Of a DNA stretch of 64,000 bases, positions 9,254 through 20,284 are shown piece by piece. The stretch is taken from the NCBI RefSeq assembly GCF_000504305.1, contig NZ_KI632512.1, forward strand, positions 2,675,469 to 2,739,468, in the 5' to 3' direction. Each line of letters starts with the position of its first letter. The stretch's first letter is position 1. The position numbers were made by a program, and so were the translations under genes. The notes beneath the pieces were generated by a model. The model was not told where the DNA came from and ran no database searches. It saw only the letters and a program-made list of their open reading frames with translations. This stretch comes from Nitratidesulfovibrio termitidis HI1 (GTDB taxonomy: Bacteria > Desulfobacterota > Desulfovibrionia > Desulfovibrionales > Desulfovibrionaceae).

Positions 9254-10333
9254 TCAGTCCAGCACGTCGTCCAGGCCGCCGCACACCGCCGCCAGTTCGT
9301 CGCTGCCCACGGCAAAGGACAGCGCGGCGGCAAGATCGAACGGTGGCGCGGCGGCAACATCGGTGGGCAGCGGGGCATGCCCCAGTTCCGCAAGGTCCGC
9401 GCACAGGGCCGTGCACAACTGCGGCCAGGGCATCAGGAAGGCCGCCGCCGCATGGCGCAGCGCGGCGCGCGCACCGTCGCCGTCCTGCCGCACGGCAGCG
9501 TGGGCCACGGTGTCCAACAGGGCGTGCAAGGCGTACAGCAGGTCGAAATAGAGCAGGCGGGGGTCTGCCGCGCGCGAGCGCAGCATGCGTTCGCGCATGG
9601 AGTACAGCACCACGTTCAGCACTTCATCCAGCGGGCGGCCCTCGTCCAGCGCAGCCTTCATGTGGTGACCCTGCCAGCGCCAGCCCCGGCGCACCATCTG
9701 CAAGCGCCCGATGCGTCGCACCTCGAAGGCCTCCACCCCGTCCACGGCCCACAGCAGATAGCCATTGTCGCGCAGGCGTCGCGAAAGGTAGGCGTCCTGG
9801 CCAAAGCGTTCCTCGTAGCCGGAAAAGCCGCCCACCGCTTCGAAGGCGTCGCGCCGGGCCAGCCAGGCACCGCCGGGCAGGAACGGCACCGAGCCGGCGG
9901 CCCCCCGGTTGAGGGTATAGGTCAGCTCCAGATAGCGCGAAAGCAGGTCGTCGCCGGTGCGGGGGCGAATGGCCGTGCCCGCCATGCCCACGCCGGGGCG
10001 GGCCGCGGCGGGCAGGCACACCGCCAGCCAGTGCGCGGGAAAACGGATGTCCGCATCCACCGAAAGGATGAACCGGGTGGTGGCGCGGGCCGCCCCCAGC
10101 GCGCGGGCGTGGGTGTTGCCCCGGTTTTCCGGCACGCGCACCACCTCTATCTCGGGCAGGCGCGCGGTCACCTCTTCCGGCAGGTCCAGCACGAACGGCT
10201 GCGCCGAACCGTCGTCGATGACCACGATGGCCGAGGGCATGGCCGTCCAGCCGGTGACGGACGACAGCAGACCCCGGACCAGTTCGTGGTCGTCGTAGGT
10301 GTAGGTGACCAGGGTGACGGAAACCGTGCGCAT
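9254..10333 (-). CDS. Family 2 glycosyltransferase
   Basis: 359 residues. A GT-A fold starts at once (VSVTLVTYTYDDHELVRGLL), with VVIDDGS, RGNTHARALGA and the metal-binding SVDADIRFP (DxD-type), then GGAWLARRDAFEAVGGF and GQDAYLSRRLRDNGY typical of GT2 acceptor regions. The C-terminal 130 residues are helical and Ala-rich with no membrane span. Likely transfers a sugar in surface polysaccharide or glycoprotein synthesis; donor and acceptor unknown. The start at 10333 has a CGAGG site; longer upstream reading is non-coding. Confidence 0.8.
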   Translation of the reverse strand: MRTVSVTLVTYTYDDHELVRGLLSSVTGWTAMPSAIVVIDDGSAQPFVLDLPEEVTARLPEIEVVRVPENRGNTHARALGAARATTRFILSVDADIRFPAHWLAVCLPAAARPGVGMAGTAIRPRTGDDLLSRYLELTYTLNRGAAGSVPFLPGGAWLARRDAFEAVGGFSGYEERFGQDAYLSRRLRDNGYLLWAVDGVEAFEVRRIGRLQMVRRGWRWQGHHMKAALDEGRPLDEVLNVVLYSMRERMLRSRAADPRLLYFDLLYALHALLDTVAHAAVRQDGDGARAALRHAAAAFLMPWPQLCTALCADLAELGHAPLPTDVAAAPPFDLAAALSFAVGSDELAAVCGGLDDVLD

Positions 10334-10920
10334 GGATGCCTCGTTACAAAATCTTGCCGTGGCCCGGCGGCGCGATGACCGCCCCCGAAGGCAGGGCCAC
10401 GCCGCTGACGACAGGCCCGGCGTCTGCGCCGGGCCGGGCAACCGTGCCGCAACGCACAGAGGGCGCCCCGGCTGCGATACGGTGCAACTGTATGTATTGA
10501 AGCAAATGCGGTCATTTCCGCAAGGGGAAACCGCACGAACGGGGGAAAATACGCACTCCGGCGGGTGCGGCGCACGCATGGGGCAGGGGCTCACCCTGGG
10601 CGCGCAACCGCAATGCGCATGCCGGGGAAGGGTTGAGGGACGTGCCAGCTCTGCCAGACCTGGCAGCCCTGCCAACTATGTAAGATAGCTAAGACCCGCC
10701 AGATTCCAGAACCCCCGCCAGGCCCGCCGGGTCGACACGCGCGCAGCCCCTGTCCGCCGTCGGGTTCCACTCCAGCCGGATCGCCGCTGCCGTCCCATCC
10801 TCCAACCTGTCGGGCAGCTGGACAACTGGACAGGGGCGCGCGGGCGGCGCTAGGGTGAACGATACGGGGTATCGCATTCGCCGTCGCCCCGCACCCGCAT
10901 GACACCCCACGGAGGCCCTC
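10334..10920. other. Divergent intergenic region before fumarase
   Basis: About 590 bases between a leftward glycosyltransferase and the rightward fumarase. Contains an AT-richer patch near 10490-10505 (TGTATGTATTGAAGC), a short CTGCCAGACCTGGCAG palindrome near 10653, and a short promoter-like stretch near 10676. I see no gene. Confidence 0.4.
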
Positions 10921-12576
<1,656 letters not shown>

Positions 12577-13093
12577 CCGCGGAACGAGGGTACCCGGCGG
12601 GGCGCACCCCGCGCGAAAGGCCCGCCGGGCACACCGCGCAATCCCCGCAGCCACCACGGTTACACATCGCGCGCGGAGCCATCTCCGCATGGCGGGCAGC
12701 ACCATGACACGTGAAAGCGCACACTCCCGCGCATCTTGCGTGCTTGTCCGCATCCGGGCATAAGCGCGCCATAGCCCCTCGCAGGGTCCGGCCCGGCAGC
12801 CGGACCACGCGGCCCCACAGGAGGCGGACCGCCAACCCGCCACCACAGGCCGCGCCACGCCACATCGCATCGCCGTTCCACCGGTACAGGTTCGCCGCCC
12901 GCACCGCCGCGCCCATTCCGTGCATGTCCGGAACACATCCGGAGCACCGTCGGGGCAGGCGGGCATTCATCGCATCGGCGTTCCGTTTGGCCAGCATGCC
13001 GTTTCGTGCCCTCGGAATCCGGCAGGCCGCGCGTACCGCCTGGCATCAGCCATCGCAGATGCATTCACCCCATCCGCAGCAACGAGGAAGACA
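12577..13093. other. Intergenic gap before the acetate transporter
   Basis: About 515 bases. A CCCGGCGGG/CCCGCCGGG inverted repeat with a 20-base loop just after the fumarase stop may terminate it. The rest presumably holds the transporter promoter; no gene or RNA motif seen. Confidence 0.4.
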
Positions 13094-13645
13094 ATGGAGA
13101 CCAAACTGGCCAACCCGGCCCCGCTCGGGCTCATGGGCTTCGGGATGACCACCATCCTGCTGAACATCCACAACGCGGGCTTCTTTCCCATCAGCTCGAT
13201 GATCCTCGCCATGGGCATCTTCTACGGCGGCATCGCGCAGGTCATCGCGGGCATCATGGAATTCAGGAAGGGCAACACCTTCGGCACCACCGCCTTCACC
13301 TCGTACGGCCTGTTCTGGCTGACCCTGGTGGCGCTGATCGTCATGCCCAAGCTGGGCTGGGCCGAACCCACCCCGCACGCCTACATGGGCTGTTACCTCG
13401 CCATGTGGGGCCTGTTCACCTTCTTCATGTTCCTGGGCACCCTGAAGGGTAAGACCACGCTGAAGTTCATCTTCCTGTCGCTGACCGTGCTGTTCGCCCT
13501 GCTGGCCATCCGCGACTTCACCGGCAGCGAGTTCATCGGCACCATTGCCGGGTGGGAAGGCATCGTGTGCGGCGCAAGCGCGTGTTACCTGGCCATGGCC
13601 GAAGTGCTGCACGAGCAGTACGGGCGGGTGGTGTTGCCGTACTAG
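13094..13645 (+). CDS. satP: Acetate/succinate transporter of the SatP (GPR1/FUN34/YaaH) family
   Basis: 183 residues with six hydrophobic segments. The family signature NPAPLGLMGFGMTT is at residues 7-20; FFPISSMILAMGIFYGGIAQVIAG and the later WEGIVCGASACYLAMAEVL complete the usual pattern. Members carry acetate (with proton) across the inner membrane, which suits an organism that excretes or takes up acetate. Strong ribosome site GAGGAAG. Monocistronic, followed by a long repeat-filled gap. Confidence 0.9.
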   Translation: METKLANPAPLGLMGFGMTTILLNIHNAGFFPISSMILAMGIFYGGIAQVIAGIMEFRKGNTFGTTAFTSYGLFWLTLVALIVMPKLGWAEPTPHAYMGCYLAMWGLFTFFMFLGTLKGKTTLKFIFLSLTVLFALLAIRDFTGSEFIGTIAGWEGIVCGASACYLAMAEVLHEQYGRVVLPY

Positions 13646-13879
13646 GTGGGGAGGGGGAAGGGGCTGTCGCCTGAGGGCTGGTGCGCGATTGCACCCGGCT
13701 TCTACGTTGACAGTCCCGCGCGATTGCTATCCCTCGATTTCGTTATGCCTCCGGCGGGCAAGGGGAGAGGGAATGCGCCTTGATGGGCGCGGCTTTCCCG
13801 CGCGACTGATATCCCTCGATTTCGTTATGCCTCCGGCGGGGAGTGGAAGGGGTGGTGCGCGATTGCACCCGGCTTCTAC

Positions 13880-14335
13880 GAAGGCACGTTCGCCCTTCTG
13901 CCCACGCTCGATCTCGTTATGCCTCCGGCGGGCAAGGGGCCATTAAGCGATGGCCCCTTGCATCCCCGCGCTCCAGGGGGGCTGCGCCTCCCCTGGACCC
14001 CCAGGTTATCATGCGCGGCGTCCCATCGACGGCAGCTTCCCTCCGGCGCAAAGCGCCTTCGGGTGATCTGCCGCCGGTGACGCCAATGCGCACCAATCTC
14101 CCATTGCCTCCATGGCACATGAGTGCCTTTACCCATACGTTTCCTGCACCGCATTCCCTGCCGGGCAGCTTCCCTCGGCCAAAGCGCCTTCGGGCGATCT
14201 GTCCGGCGGAATGCGATGTGCACCAATCTCCCGCAGCCCCTCCAACACTTGGGACGCTATCCCGCCACCCCCGTTGCGACGCATGTGCCGCCGTCAAAGC
14301 CCGGCGTCACACGCTTCTTCGCGCGTCACGATTCC
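13880..14335 (+). repeat. Family A intergenic repeat, copy 1
   Basis: Starts near CTTCTACGAAGGCA, continues through TTATGCCTCCGGCGGGCAAG, a GGGGCCATTAAGCGATGGCCCC hairpin, CATCCCCGCGCTCCAGGGG, ATGCGCGGCGTCCC, GGCAGCTTCCCTC, GGTGATCTGCCGCCGG and ends near CCCGGCGTCACACGCTTCT. The same ordered blocks recur at 35069-35530 (same strand) and, inverted, at 14580-15075. Confidence 0.75.
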
Positions 14336-14579
14336 GTTGAGCGATCTGAACTTGACTGCGCTGTTGATTTGAAGCCAATTGGCGCGGAAGTTCTGCTGCC
14401 GCCATGGATAATGCCTACTTCACGGGGCGTGGACACCCTGCACGCGGCGATACGCGTCCGCAGCCGAAGATCGCCGCCAAGGCCTTAGGCGGAAGCTTCG
14501 GCGTCGCGGATGCGCGCCACAGGAAGGAATGGCTCCCTCGCCCCTCCAAGCCAGCGAGAGCAGCATACCGAACGGCTTA

Positions 14580-15075
14580 ACACGGCCACGTTCAAAGAAA
14601 TCGTAGCATGCGTCGCAACGAGGGCGTGGGCAAGGCACCCGAGTGTTGAAAGGACTACGAAAGATTGACGCACATCGCATTCCCGCCGCCAGATCGCCCG
14701 AAGGCGCCCAGCGCCGGAGGGAAGCTGACGGCGGAAGAATGCGGTGCAGGATGCGCGCAGGTAAAGGCACCCATGTGCCATAGAGGCGACGGGAGATTCG
14801 TCCGCATTGGCGTCACCGGCGGCAGATCACCCGGAGGCGCTTTGGCCGAGGGAAGCTGCCGCCGAAGGGACGCCGCGCATGAAAACCTGGGGGTCCAGGA
14901 CTTCAGCCGTTAGGCGAGCGCAACGCGCGAGCCTTACGGATGAAGATAGCAGAGCTGAGGCGAAGCCCCCCTGGAGCGCGGGGATGCAAGGGGCCGCCGC
15001 TTAGCGGCCCCTTGCCCGCCGGAGGCATAACGAAATCGGGGGGTAGCAATCGCGCGAGAGAGTCTTCGTAGAAGC
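14580..15075 (-). repeat. Family A intergenic repeat, copy 2 (inverted)
   Basis: Read on the minus strand it has the same block order as copy 1, beginning CTTCTACGAAG at about 15075. It differs by about 57 extra bases (about 14900-14956) placed between the 'GGGGGGCTTCGCCT' and 'CCTGGACCCCC' halves that are contiguous in copy 1. Together copies 1 and 2 form a large imperfect inverted repeat. Confidence 0.75.
14900..14956. repeat. Family B hairpin module nested in family A copy 2
   Basis: A hairpin with arms CTTCAGCCGTTAGGC and GCCTTACGGATGAAG around a GAGCGCAACGCGCGA loop. Related CCGTTAGG(T/C)...(A/G)CCTTACGG hairpins occur at 31.5, 41.4 and 46.3 kb. Confidence 0.7.
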
Positions 15076-15125
15076 CGGGTGCAACCGCGCACGCCCGCTC
15101 CCTTCCCACTTCCCCCCTATCCCCC

Positions 15126-16976
15126 TCATTCCCCCTTCTTCTTCCAGTACGGATTCTGGGTATCCTCGAACGCGGCCAAGGCCGCCGTGGCCCCGCTGCC
15201 CACGGCGGTAACGATCTGGCGCACCCCGCCGGTCACGTCGCCCGCGGCGTAGATGCGCGGGATGTTGGTACGCATGTGGCGGTCCACCCTGATGGAGCCG
15301 TCCTTTTCCAGCACCACGCCAAGCTCCGCCGCCTGCTCGGAATTGGGAATGTGTCCGATGGCCACGAACACCCCGTCAAAGGGCAGTTCGCTGACCGTGT
15401 CGGTCTTCACGTTGCGCACGCGGATACCGCGCACCACGCCGGTATCCTCCGCCGCCGGGGCGGTACCGGGGGCTGCATCCTTTCCGGCCTCCACATCCTT
15501 GCCGTCCTTTCCTTCCTTGCCACCTTGTCCGGCATCTTCGCCGTCGCCCTCGCGCACAGGCGCCACGGTATCGCCCAGTATCTCTTCCACCACGGTATCC
15601 CAGATCACGGGGATGCCTTCGCGCTCCAGCGAATCCTGCAGGGCCTTCTCGGCCCGGAAGCTGTCGCGCCGGTGGATGATGGTCACGTCCACGCCCAGGT
15701 TCTTCAGGTGCAGCGCGTCGGTCAGCGCGGAATTGCCCCCGCCGATCATGGCCACCCGCTTGCCCCGGTATATGAACCCGTCGCACGAGGCGCAGTACGA
15801 CACGCCCCGCCCGTAGAAACGGCCCTCGCCCGGCGCGTCCAGCTTGCGCCACTGCGCCCCGGTGGCGAACACCAGCGCCTTGCACAGGTACACGGCGCGG
15901 TTGGTGTACACCTCGATGAGCTTGCCGATCTTCACCTCGTGCACCGTCTCGCTTTCGCGCACGGTGGCATACTGTCGGGCGTGGGCGGAAAGCACCTCCA
16001 CCAGTTTCAGCCCGGCGATGTCGGTGAAGCCGGGGTAGTTTTCCACCACCGGGGTCACGGTCACCTGGCCGCCCACCACGGCCTTGTCCAGCACCACGGT
16101 CTTCATGCCGCTGCGCTCGCCGTAGATGGCGGCGGAAAGGCCCGCCGGACCGGCGCCCAGCACCACCATGTCGGTTTCCACCACGTCCAGCCCCTCGGGG
16201 TCGATGCCGAGCGCGCCATGGTCGTGACCTTCGTGACCGGGGTCCATGCCGTGCTCGCGCATCAGCTCGTCCGCGCTCTTCAGGGTCACCATTTCCAGCA
16301 CGAAGCGTTCTTCGGGCAACAGCCCGATGGCCTTGTGCGCATCGTCATACTGGGTGTGCGGCACGGAACCGACGCCGAACTTCTTGGACAGGTCGGGGAA
16401 TTCGTCGGAATTGACGCATTCCGCCTCCACCAGGCCGGGCCGCTCGATGGCGCATTTGGCCGCGTGCATGAACTGGCCGGGGCAGTACGGGCACCCCGGC
16501 GATGTGAACACCCGGGGTTTGCGCGGTTCCTTCAGTTCGGACAGGATGCGGCGCGAGGTTTCCGTCAGCCCGGACTGGCGCAGCGAAACCAGAAAGATGG
16601 ATTCCACCAGCGCCCGTCCTTCCTCGCCCAGCGGAGCGCCGGTGAAGCGGATGCGGTAATCCAGCTTCGGGTCCGCCTCCCCGGTGCCCACGAACATGGT
16701 GGGGGACAGGATCACGTCGCGCCGCTTGGCTTCTTCGGAATCCAGGGCGTGATGGTGCATGGAAATCTTGTCGATGATCAGCGAAAGGTCTTCGGCAAAG
16801 CGGCGGGTGTAGCCGTTGAAGGCGTTCTTTTCGTCGCCGTCGGTGAACACGTCGAGCACCACGGGGTTCGGCAGCTTGGCGAACAGCTGGGTCAGTTGCT
16901 TGCGCCCGTCCTCGGGAATGAACCAGTCGCGTTCGGCGGCATCCTTGCCGCGTGAATTGGAAACGCTGAGCTTCAT
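15126..16976 (-). CDS. FAD-dependent disulfide reductase with N-terminal glutaredoxin-like tandem domain (AhpF/TrxB type)
   Basis: 616 residues. Residues 1-230 form a double thioredoxin-fold (PDO-like) region with the redox pair CPYCPG near 163; after a His/Gly linker, residues 265-610 are a TrxB-type flavoprotein with GAGPAGLSAAIYG (FAD), GGGNSALTDALHL (NADPH) and the CASCDG disulfide; the C-terminus has AAGDVTG. It should pass electrons from NAD(P)H through flavin to the fused thioredoxin domain, like AhpF, possibly serving a peroxiredoxin or other thiol partners. An acidic/Gly/Lys-rich insertion (GQGGKEGKDGKD, about 475-510) interrupts the flavoprotein between conserved strands. Start chosen for AAGGAG upstream. 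No peroxiredoxin gene adjoins it. Confidence 0.85.
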   Translation of the reverse strand: MKLSVSNSRGKDAAERDWFIPEDGRKQLTQLFAKLPNPVVLDVFTDGDEKNAFNGYTRRFAEDLSLIIDKISMHHHALDSEEAKRRDVILSPTMFVGTGEADPKLDYRIRFTGAPLGEEGRALVESIFLVSLRQSGLTETSRRILSELKEPRKPRVFTSPGCPYCPGQFMHAAKCAIERPGLVEAECVNSDEFPDLSKKFGVGSVPHTQYDDAHKAIGLLPEERFVLEMVTLKSADELMREHGMDPGHEGHDHGALGIDPEGLDVVETDMVVLGAGPAGLSAAIYGERSGMKTVVLDKAVVGGQVTVTPVVENYPGFTDIAGLKLVEVLSAHARQYATVRESETVHEVKIGKLIEVYTNRAVYLCKALVFATGAQWRKLDAPGEGRFYGRGVSYCASCDGFIYRGKRVAMIGGGNSALTDALHLKNLGVDVTIIHRRDSFRAEKALQDSLEREGIPVIWDTVVEEILGDTVAPVREGDGEDAGQGGKEGKDGKDVEAGKDAAPGTAPAAEDTGVVRGIRVRNVKTDTVSELPFDGVFVAIGHIPNSEQAAELGVVLEKDGSIRVDRHMRTNIPRIYAAGDVTGGVRQIVTAVGSGATAALAAFEDTQNPYWKKKGE

Positions 16977-17241
16977 GGGGTGGCTCCTTGGATGCTGCGT
17001 TGGGGGTGCGCGGACATCCGGCACGCGGGTGGCGCGTACCGGATGCTGCCGGTACCATACCCGAATATCATAGCATGGTGTAGCCATGCGAAACAACACA
17101 GGCACGCGGCAAGAATGGATGGACATGCGCGGTTCTTTCCGCCCTCCGGAACAGCCCGAAGGCGCCGGACAGTGCCCGGCCCTTGCCTTTCGCGCGGGTT
17201 GACGGCAAAGAGGGGGCAACATTCCCCGTCAGGAGACACCC

Positions 17242-17748
17242 ATGAGCAATCCCGTCATTCTGCTGGAAACCTCTTCCGGCGATATCCTCATCGAACTCGA
17301 CGCCGAAAAGGCCCCCGCCACCGTGGCCAACTTTCTCGGCTACGTGGATTCGGGCTTCTACAAGAACACCATCTTCCACCGGGTCATCAAGGACTTCATG
17401 ATCCAGGGCGGCGGCCTTTCCGTGCGCATGGAAGAAAAGCCCACCAACGCCCCGGTGCGCAACGAGGCGAACAACGGCCTCAAGAACCTGCGCGGCGCCA
17501 TCGCCATGGCCCGCACGGCCGACCCGCACAGCGCGGCGGCCCAGTTCTTCATCAACACCGTGGACAACGTGGACCTCGACCACAGCGAAGAAACGGACGA
17601 AGGCTGGGGCTACTGCGTGTTCGGCCAGGTCATCGAAGGCATGGACACCGTGGACAAGATCCAGAAGCTGAAGACCAAGCCCCAGGGCATCCACACCGAC
17701 GCCCCGGCGGACATGGTGGTCATCACCGGCGTCAGCCGCTTCGAATAG
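17242..17748 (+). CDS. ppiB: Peptidyl-prolyl cis-trans isomerase, cyclophilin type
   Basis: 168 residues, the usual size of cytoplasmic cyclophilins; no signal peptide. Motifs [14 protein letters not shown], the [15 protein letters not shown] stretch (with QFFIN lining the proline pocket) and [14 protein letters not shown] are diagnostic. Catalyses prolyl isomerisation in protein folding. A CAGGAGACACCC ribosome site precedes the ATG. Monocistronic, closed by a good terminator. Confidence 0.95.
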   Translation: MSNPVILLETSSGDILIELDAEKAPATVANFLGYVDSGFYKNTIFHRVIKDFMIQGGGLSVRMEEKPTNAPVRNEANNGLKNLRGAIAMARTADPHSAAAQFFINTVDNVDLDHSEETDEGWGYCVFGQVIEGMDTVDKIQKLKTKPQGIHTDAPADMVVITGVSRFE

Positions 17749-17787
17749 CCGCGCCCCGGCGCGAACGGACCCGCTCCTCGCATCCGC

Positions 17788-17824
17788 AGGGAGGGAATGC
17801 CGCATGGCGTTCCCTCCCTTTTTT
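17788..17824 (+). terminator. Rho-independent terminator of ppiB
   Basis: Stem AGGGAGGGAATGCC with GGCGTTCCCTCCCT (one G-T pair), four-base loop GCAT, followed by six T's. Confidence 0.9.
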
Positions 17825-17942
17825 CGTTCCGGCGAGGCACGGCGTTCGGCATGCCTTTGACAGTACTGCCGGGCTGCGGCACCATGCTGGCAGACTGCGA
17901 AAACTCCGTCCACCAGCCGCCAGCCAGCCAGAAGGACGCCCC

Positions 17943-19778
17943 ATGCCCGCAAACACCGTGTCACCAAAGGATACGTCCGCCGACCGTTCAATGACCGGCA
18001 CCCCACCTGTCGGCCCGACCCTACCGACCCCACAGGCCCCACCGACCCCACAGACCGGGCCGATCGCGCCGGGTGCACATCAGGAATCAGAGCACGCCGG
18101 AATCGCCCGTTCGGGCGCAACGCCCGCGCTCCACCCATCGCCAGAACGGGGCACCGTGCTCATCACCGGGGCCACGGGCTACGTGGGCGGCCGTCTGGCC
18201 CCCCTGCTGCTGGAGCGCGGCTGGAAGGTCCGGGCACTGGCGCGCAACCCGGCCAAGCTGACGGGGCGTCCGTGGGCGGCCCACCCCGGCTGCGACATCG
18301 TGCGCGGCGACATGCTGGACGAACCATCCCTGCGCGAGGCCCTGCGCGGGTGCGACGCGGCGTTCTATCTGGTGCATTCCATGAACCCCGCCGTGGCCGC
18401 CTTTGCCGATGCCGACCGCAAGGCCGCCTACTGCATGGTGCGCGCCCTGCAAGCCCTGCGCGGCACGCAGGACGCCCTGCCGAGGGTCATCTACCTCAGC
18501 GGGCTGCTGCCCCCGGAAACGGACACGGACGGGCACGGGGCCAGCCGGGTGTCCGAGCACCTGCGCTCGCGCGCCGAGGTTGGCGAAATCCTGGCCCTAG
18601 CCGACGCGCCGCTCACCGTGCTGCGCGCGGCGCAGATCATCGGCTCCGGCAGCGCCTCGTTCGAGATCATCCGCTATCTGGCGGACCGCCTGCCGGTCAT
18701 GATCACCCCGCGCTGGGTTCACATGCAATGCCAGCCCATAGCCATCAGCAACGTGCTGGAATATCTGGCGGGCTGCCTGGACCACCCCGAAACGGCGGGG
18801 CAGGCCTACGACATCGGCGGGCCGGACGTGCTGAGCTACCGGGAACTGTTCGACATCTACGCCCGGCAGGCGGGCCTGCGCCGACGGCTGATCATCCCGG
18901 TGCCGTTCCTTACGCCGGAACTTTCCGCCCACTGGCTGCATCTGGTCACCCCGGTGCCGGTGGCGCTGGCGCGCCCGCTCATCCACGGTCTGCGCCAGCG
19001 TGTGGTGTGCGGCGAAACACGCATCCGCGACATCATTCCGCAAGATCTGCTGCCCTGCGACGAGTCCATCCGCCGTGCCCTGGACCGGCTGCGCACCCAC
19101 GCCGTGCCCACCCGCTGGACCGACGCGGGCAGCCCAGCAGTGCCCGAATGGGTGGTATGCGGCGATGCGGACTACGCCGGAGGGCATCTGCTTGGGGAAG
19201 GCTGGGGGGTGCGCCTTGCGGCCACGCCCGAAGCTGTGTGGAAACCCGTAGAGCGCATCGGCGGCGATACCGGCTGGTATCAGGACAACACCTTGTGGCG
19301 GCTGCGCGGCCTGCTGGACACCCTTGTCGGGGGGCCGGGGCTGCGACGTGGCAGGCGCGACCCGGACGTCCTGCGCACGGGCGATGCCCTGGACTTCTGG
19401 CGGGTGCTGGATGTGCAGCCCGGCAAGCGCCTGCTGTTACTGGCGGAAATGAAGGTGCCGGGCGACGCCCTGCTGGAATTCGTGGTGCGCCCGATCGCCG
19501 ACGCTGACCCTGCCCACGCTGAGGGGGGCACCCGCACCGGCGCACCGGCCACGGAACTGTGGATGCAGTCCTGGTTCCTGCCGCGCGGACTGGCCGGACT
19601 GGCCTACTGGTATGTCCTGCTTCCGGTGCACGGGCGCATCTTTCGGGGCATGCTGGCGGCCATCGCCACGGCAACGGGCGCGCCGGTGCTGCGGGTTCCC
19701 TTCCGCCTGCCCGCGCAGCGCAACTTCGCCTGCGCCCTGCCTGGTGTTTCCCCCACCAGATCCTCCTCGCCATCCTGA
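17943..19778 (+). CDS. NAD(P)-binding epimerase/SDR protein with C-terminal DUF2867 domain
   Basis: 611 residues. After a Pro/Thr-rich low-complexity leader (about 1-70, including PPVGPTLPTPQAPPTPQ), the Rossmann motif TGATGYVGGRL opens an atypical SDR/NmrA-like domain (about 74-380; FYLVHSMN, YDIGGPDVLSYRE). Residues 400-610 match the DUF2867 arrangement (GWGVRLAATPEAVWKPVERIGGDTGWY ends in ...LAGLAYWYVLLPVHGRIF). Members are oxidoreductases of unknown substrate, often linked to quinone or membrane lipid metabolism. Start at the ATG with AGAAGGA upstream; an in-frame open stretch reaches back across ppiB but is not coding. Confidence 0.8.
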   Translation: MPANTVSPKDTSADRSMTGTPPVGPTLPTPQAPPTPQTGPIAPGAHQESEHAGIARSGATPALHPSPERGTVLITGATGYVGGRLAPLLLERGWKVRALARNPAKLTGRPWAAHPGCDIVRGDMLDEPSLREALRGCDAAFYLVHSMNPAVAAFADADRKAAYCMVRALQALRGTQDALPRVIYLSGLLPPETDTDGHGASRVSEHLRSRAEVGEILALADAPLTVLRAAQIIGSGSASFEIIRYLADRLPVMITPRWVHMQCQPIAISNVLEYLAGCLDHPETAGQAYDIGGPDVLSYRELFDIYARQAGLRRRLIIPVPFLTPELSAHWLHLVTPVPVALARPLIHGLRQRVVCGETRIRDIIPQDLLPCDESIRRALDRLRTHAVPTRWTDAGSPAVPEWVVCGDADYAGGHLLGEGWGVRLAATPEAVWKPVERIGGDTGWYQDNTLWRLRGLLDTLVGGPGLRRGRRDPDVLRTGDALDFWRVLDVQPGKRLLLLAEMKVPGDALLEFVVRPIADADPAHAEGGTRTGAPATELWMQSWFLPRGLAGLAYWYVLLPVHGRIFRGMLAAIATATGAPVLRVPFRLPAQRNFACALPGVSPTRSSSPS

Positions 19779-20042
19779 CACACGCCCTTCCCCCGCGAAC
19801 ACACGTACCGGGTCAACGCGCCACGGGGATCACGTGCCACATCCTGCCGCGCAGCCCATGATCTGCCCGGACATGCCGGATGTTCCCAAAAAACATGTAT
19901 CATTCCTGCAAGATAACATGCTTGCGCACACGGGATGTCACCATCAGCTCCGGCCTGTGTCCGACATGGTTCGCACCACACGCATCATCGAAAATGATGA
20001 TGTTTGCCGTGCACGTTCGTAATTTCTTCTGTCTTTACGGCT

Positions 20043-20058
20043 TGTTTCACGCGAAACG
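20043..20058. promoter_or_regulatory. Candidate parS (ParB-binding) site
   Basis: TGTTTCACGCGAAACG matches the parS consensus TGTTTCACGTGAAACA at 14 of 16 positions. The mismatch in the central CACGTG (CACGCG) breaks the symmetry and may weaken binding. Location about 2.7 kb from dnaA is where parS sites cluster. No parAB genes lie in the window. Confidence 0.45.
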
Positions 20059-20250
20059 CACACCATGAACTGCGGTTTGTCCTTGGGGCAACACAGGCAA
20101 TCACACTCGACACGCATCGGTCACTTACCGTTCCGGCAAAGTCCCCCCCCCTCGCATCAGCAACCATCCATGATTGGTGCACATTGCATGCTGCCATGGG
20201 CACACCCGCAATCGCAGGCTTGCCGATGGCTTTCCCCTGCCCGCAACGCA

Positions 20251-20284
20251 AAAGCGCGCCGACCCCGGAAGGAGACGGCGCGCC
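20251..20284 (-). terminator. Rho-independent terminator of the M23 peptidase gene
   Basis: Stem GCGCGCCG/CGGCGCGC with a 14-base loop; read leftward it is followed by TTTTG, about 27 bases past the peptidase stop. Confidence 0.7.

Larger units (their letters stand above)
13646..15125. other. 1.5-kb non-coding, repeat-built region
   Basis: No credible gene. The left part has three tandem occurrences of 'CGATTTCGTTATGCCTCCGG' (near 13733, 13818, 13906), each after a 'CGCGATTG(C)' or 'CTTCTACG' stretch. Then come two family A repeat copies facing each other (about 13880-14335 and 14580-15075), the second interrupted by a family B hairpin. The middle (14340-14580) is unique sequence with no clear frame. 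Confidence 0.7.

Noticed and set aside
13646..15125. CRISPR array or coding gene in the 1.5-kb gap
   Set aside because: Repeats are long, few, partly inverted and not separated by regular unique spacers; no frame carries recognisable motifs.
16980..17942. Upstream in-frame extension of the epimerase gene across ppiB
   Set aside because: It runs through the ppiB coding sequence and its terminator; the ribosome site at 17943 gives the proper start.
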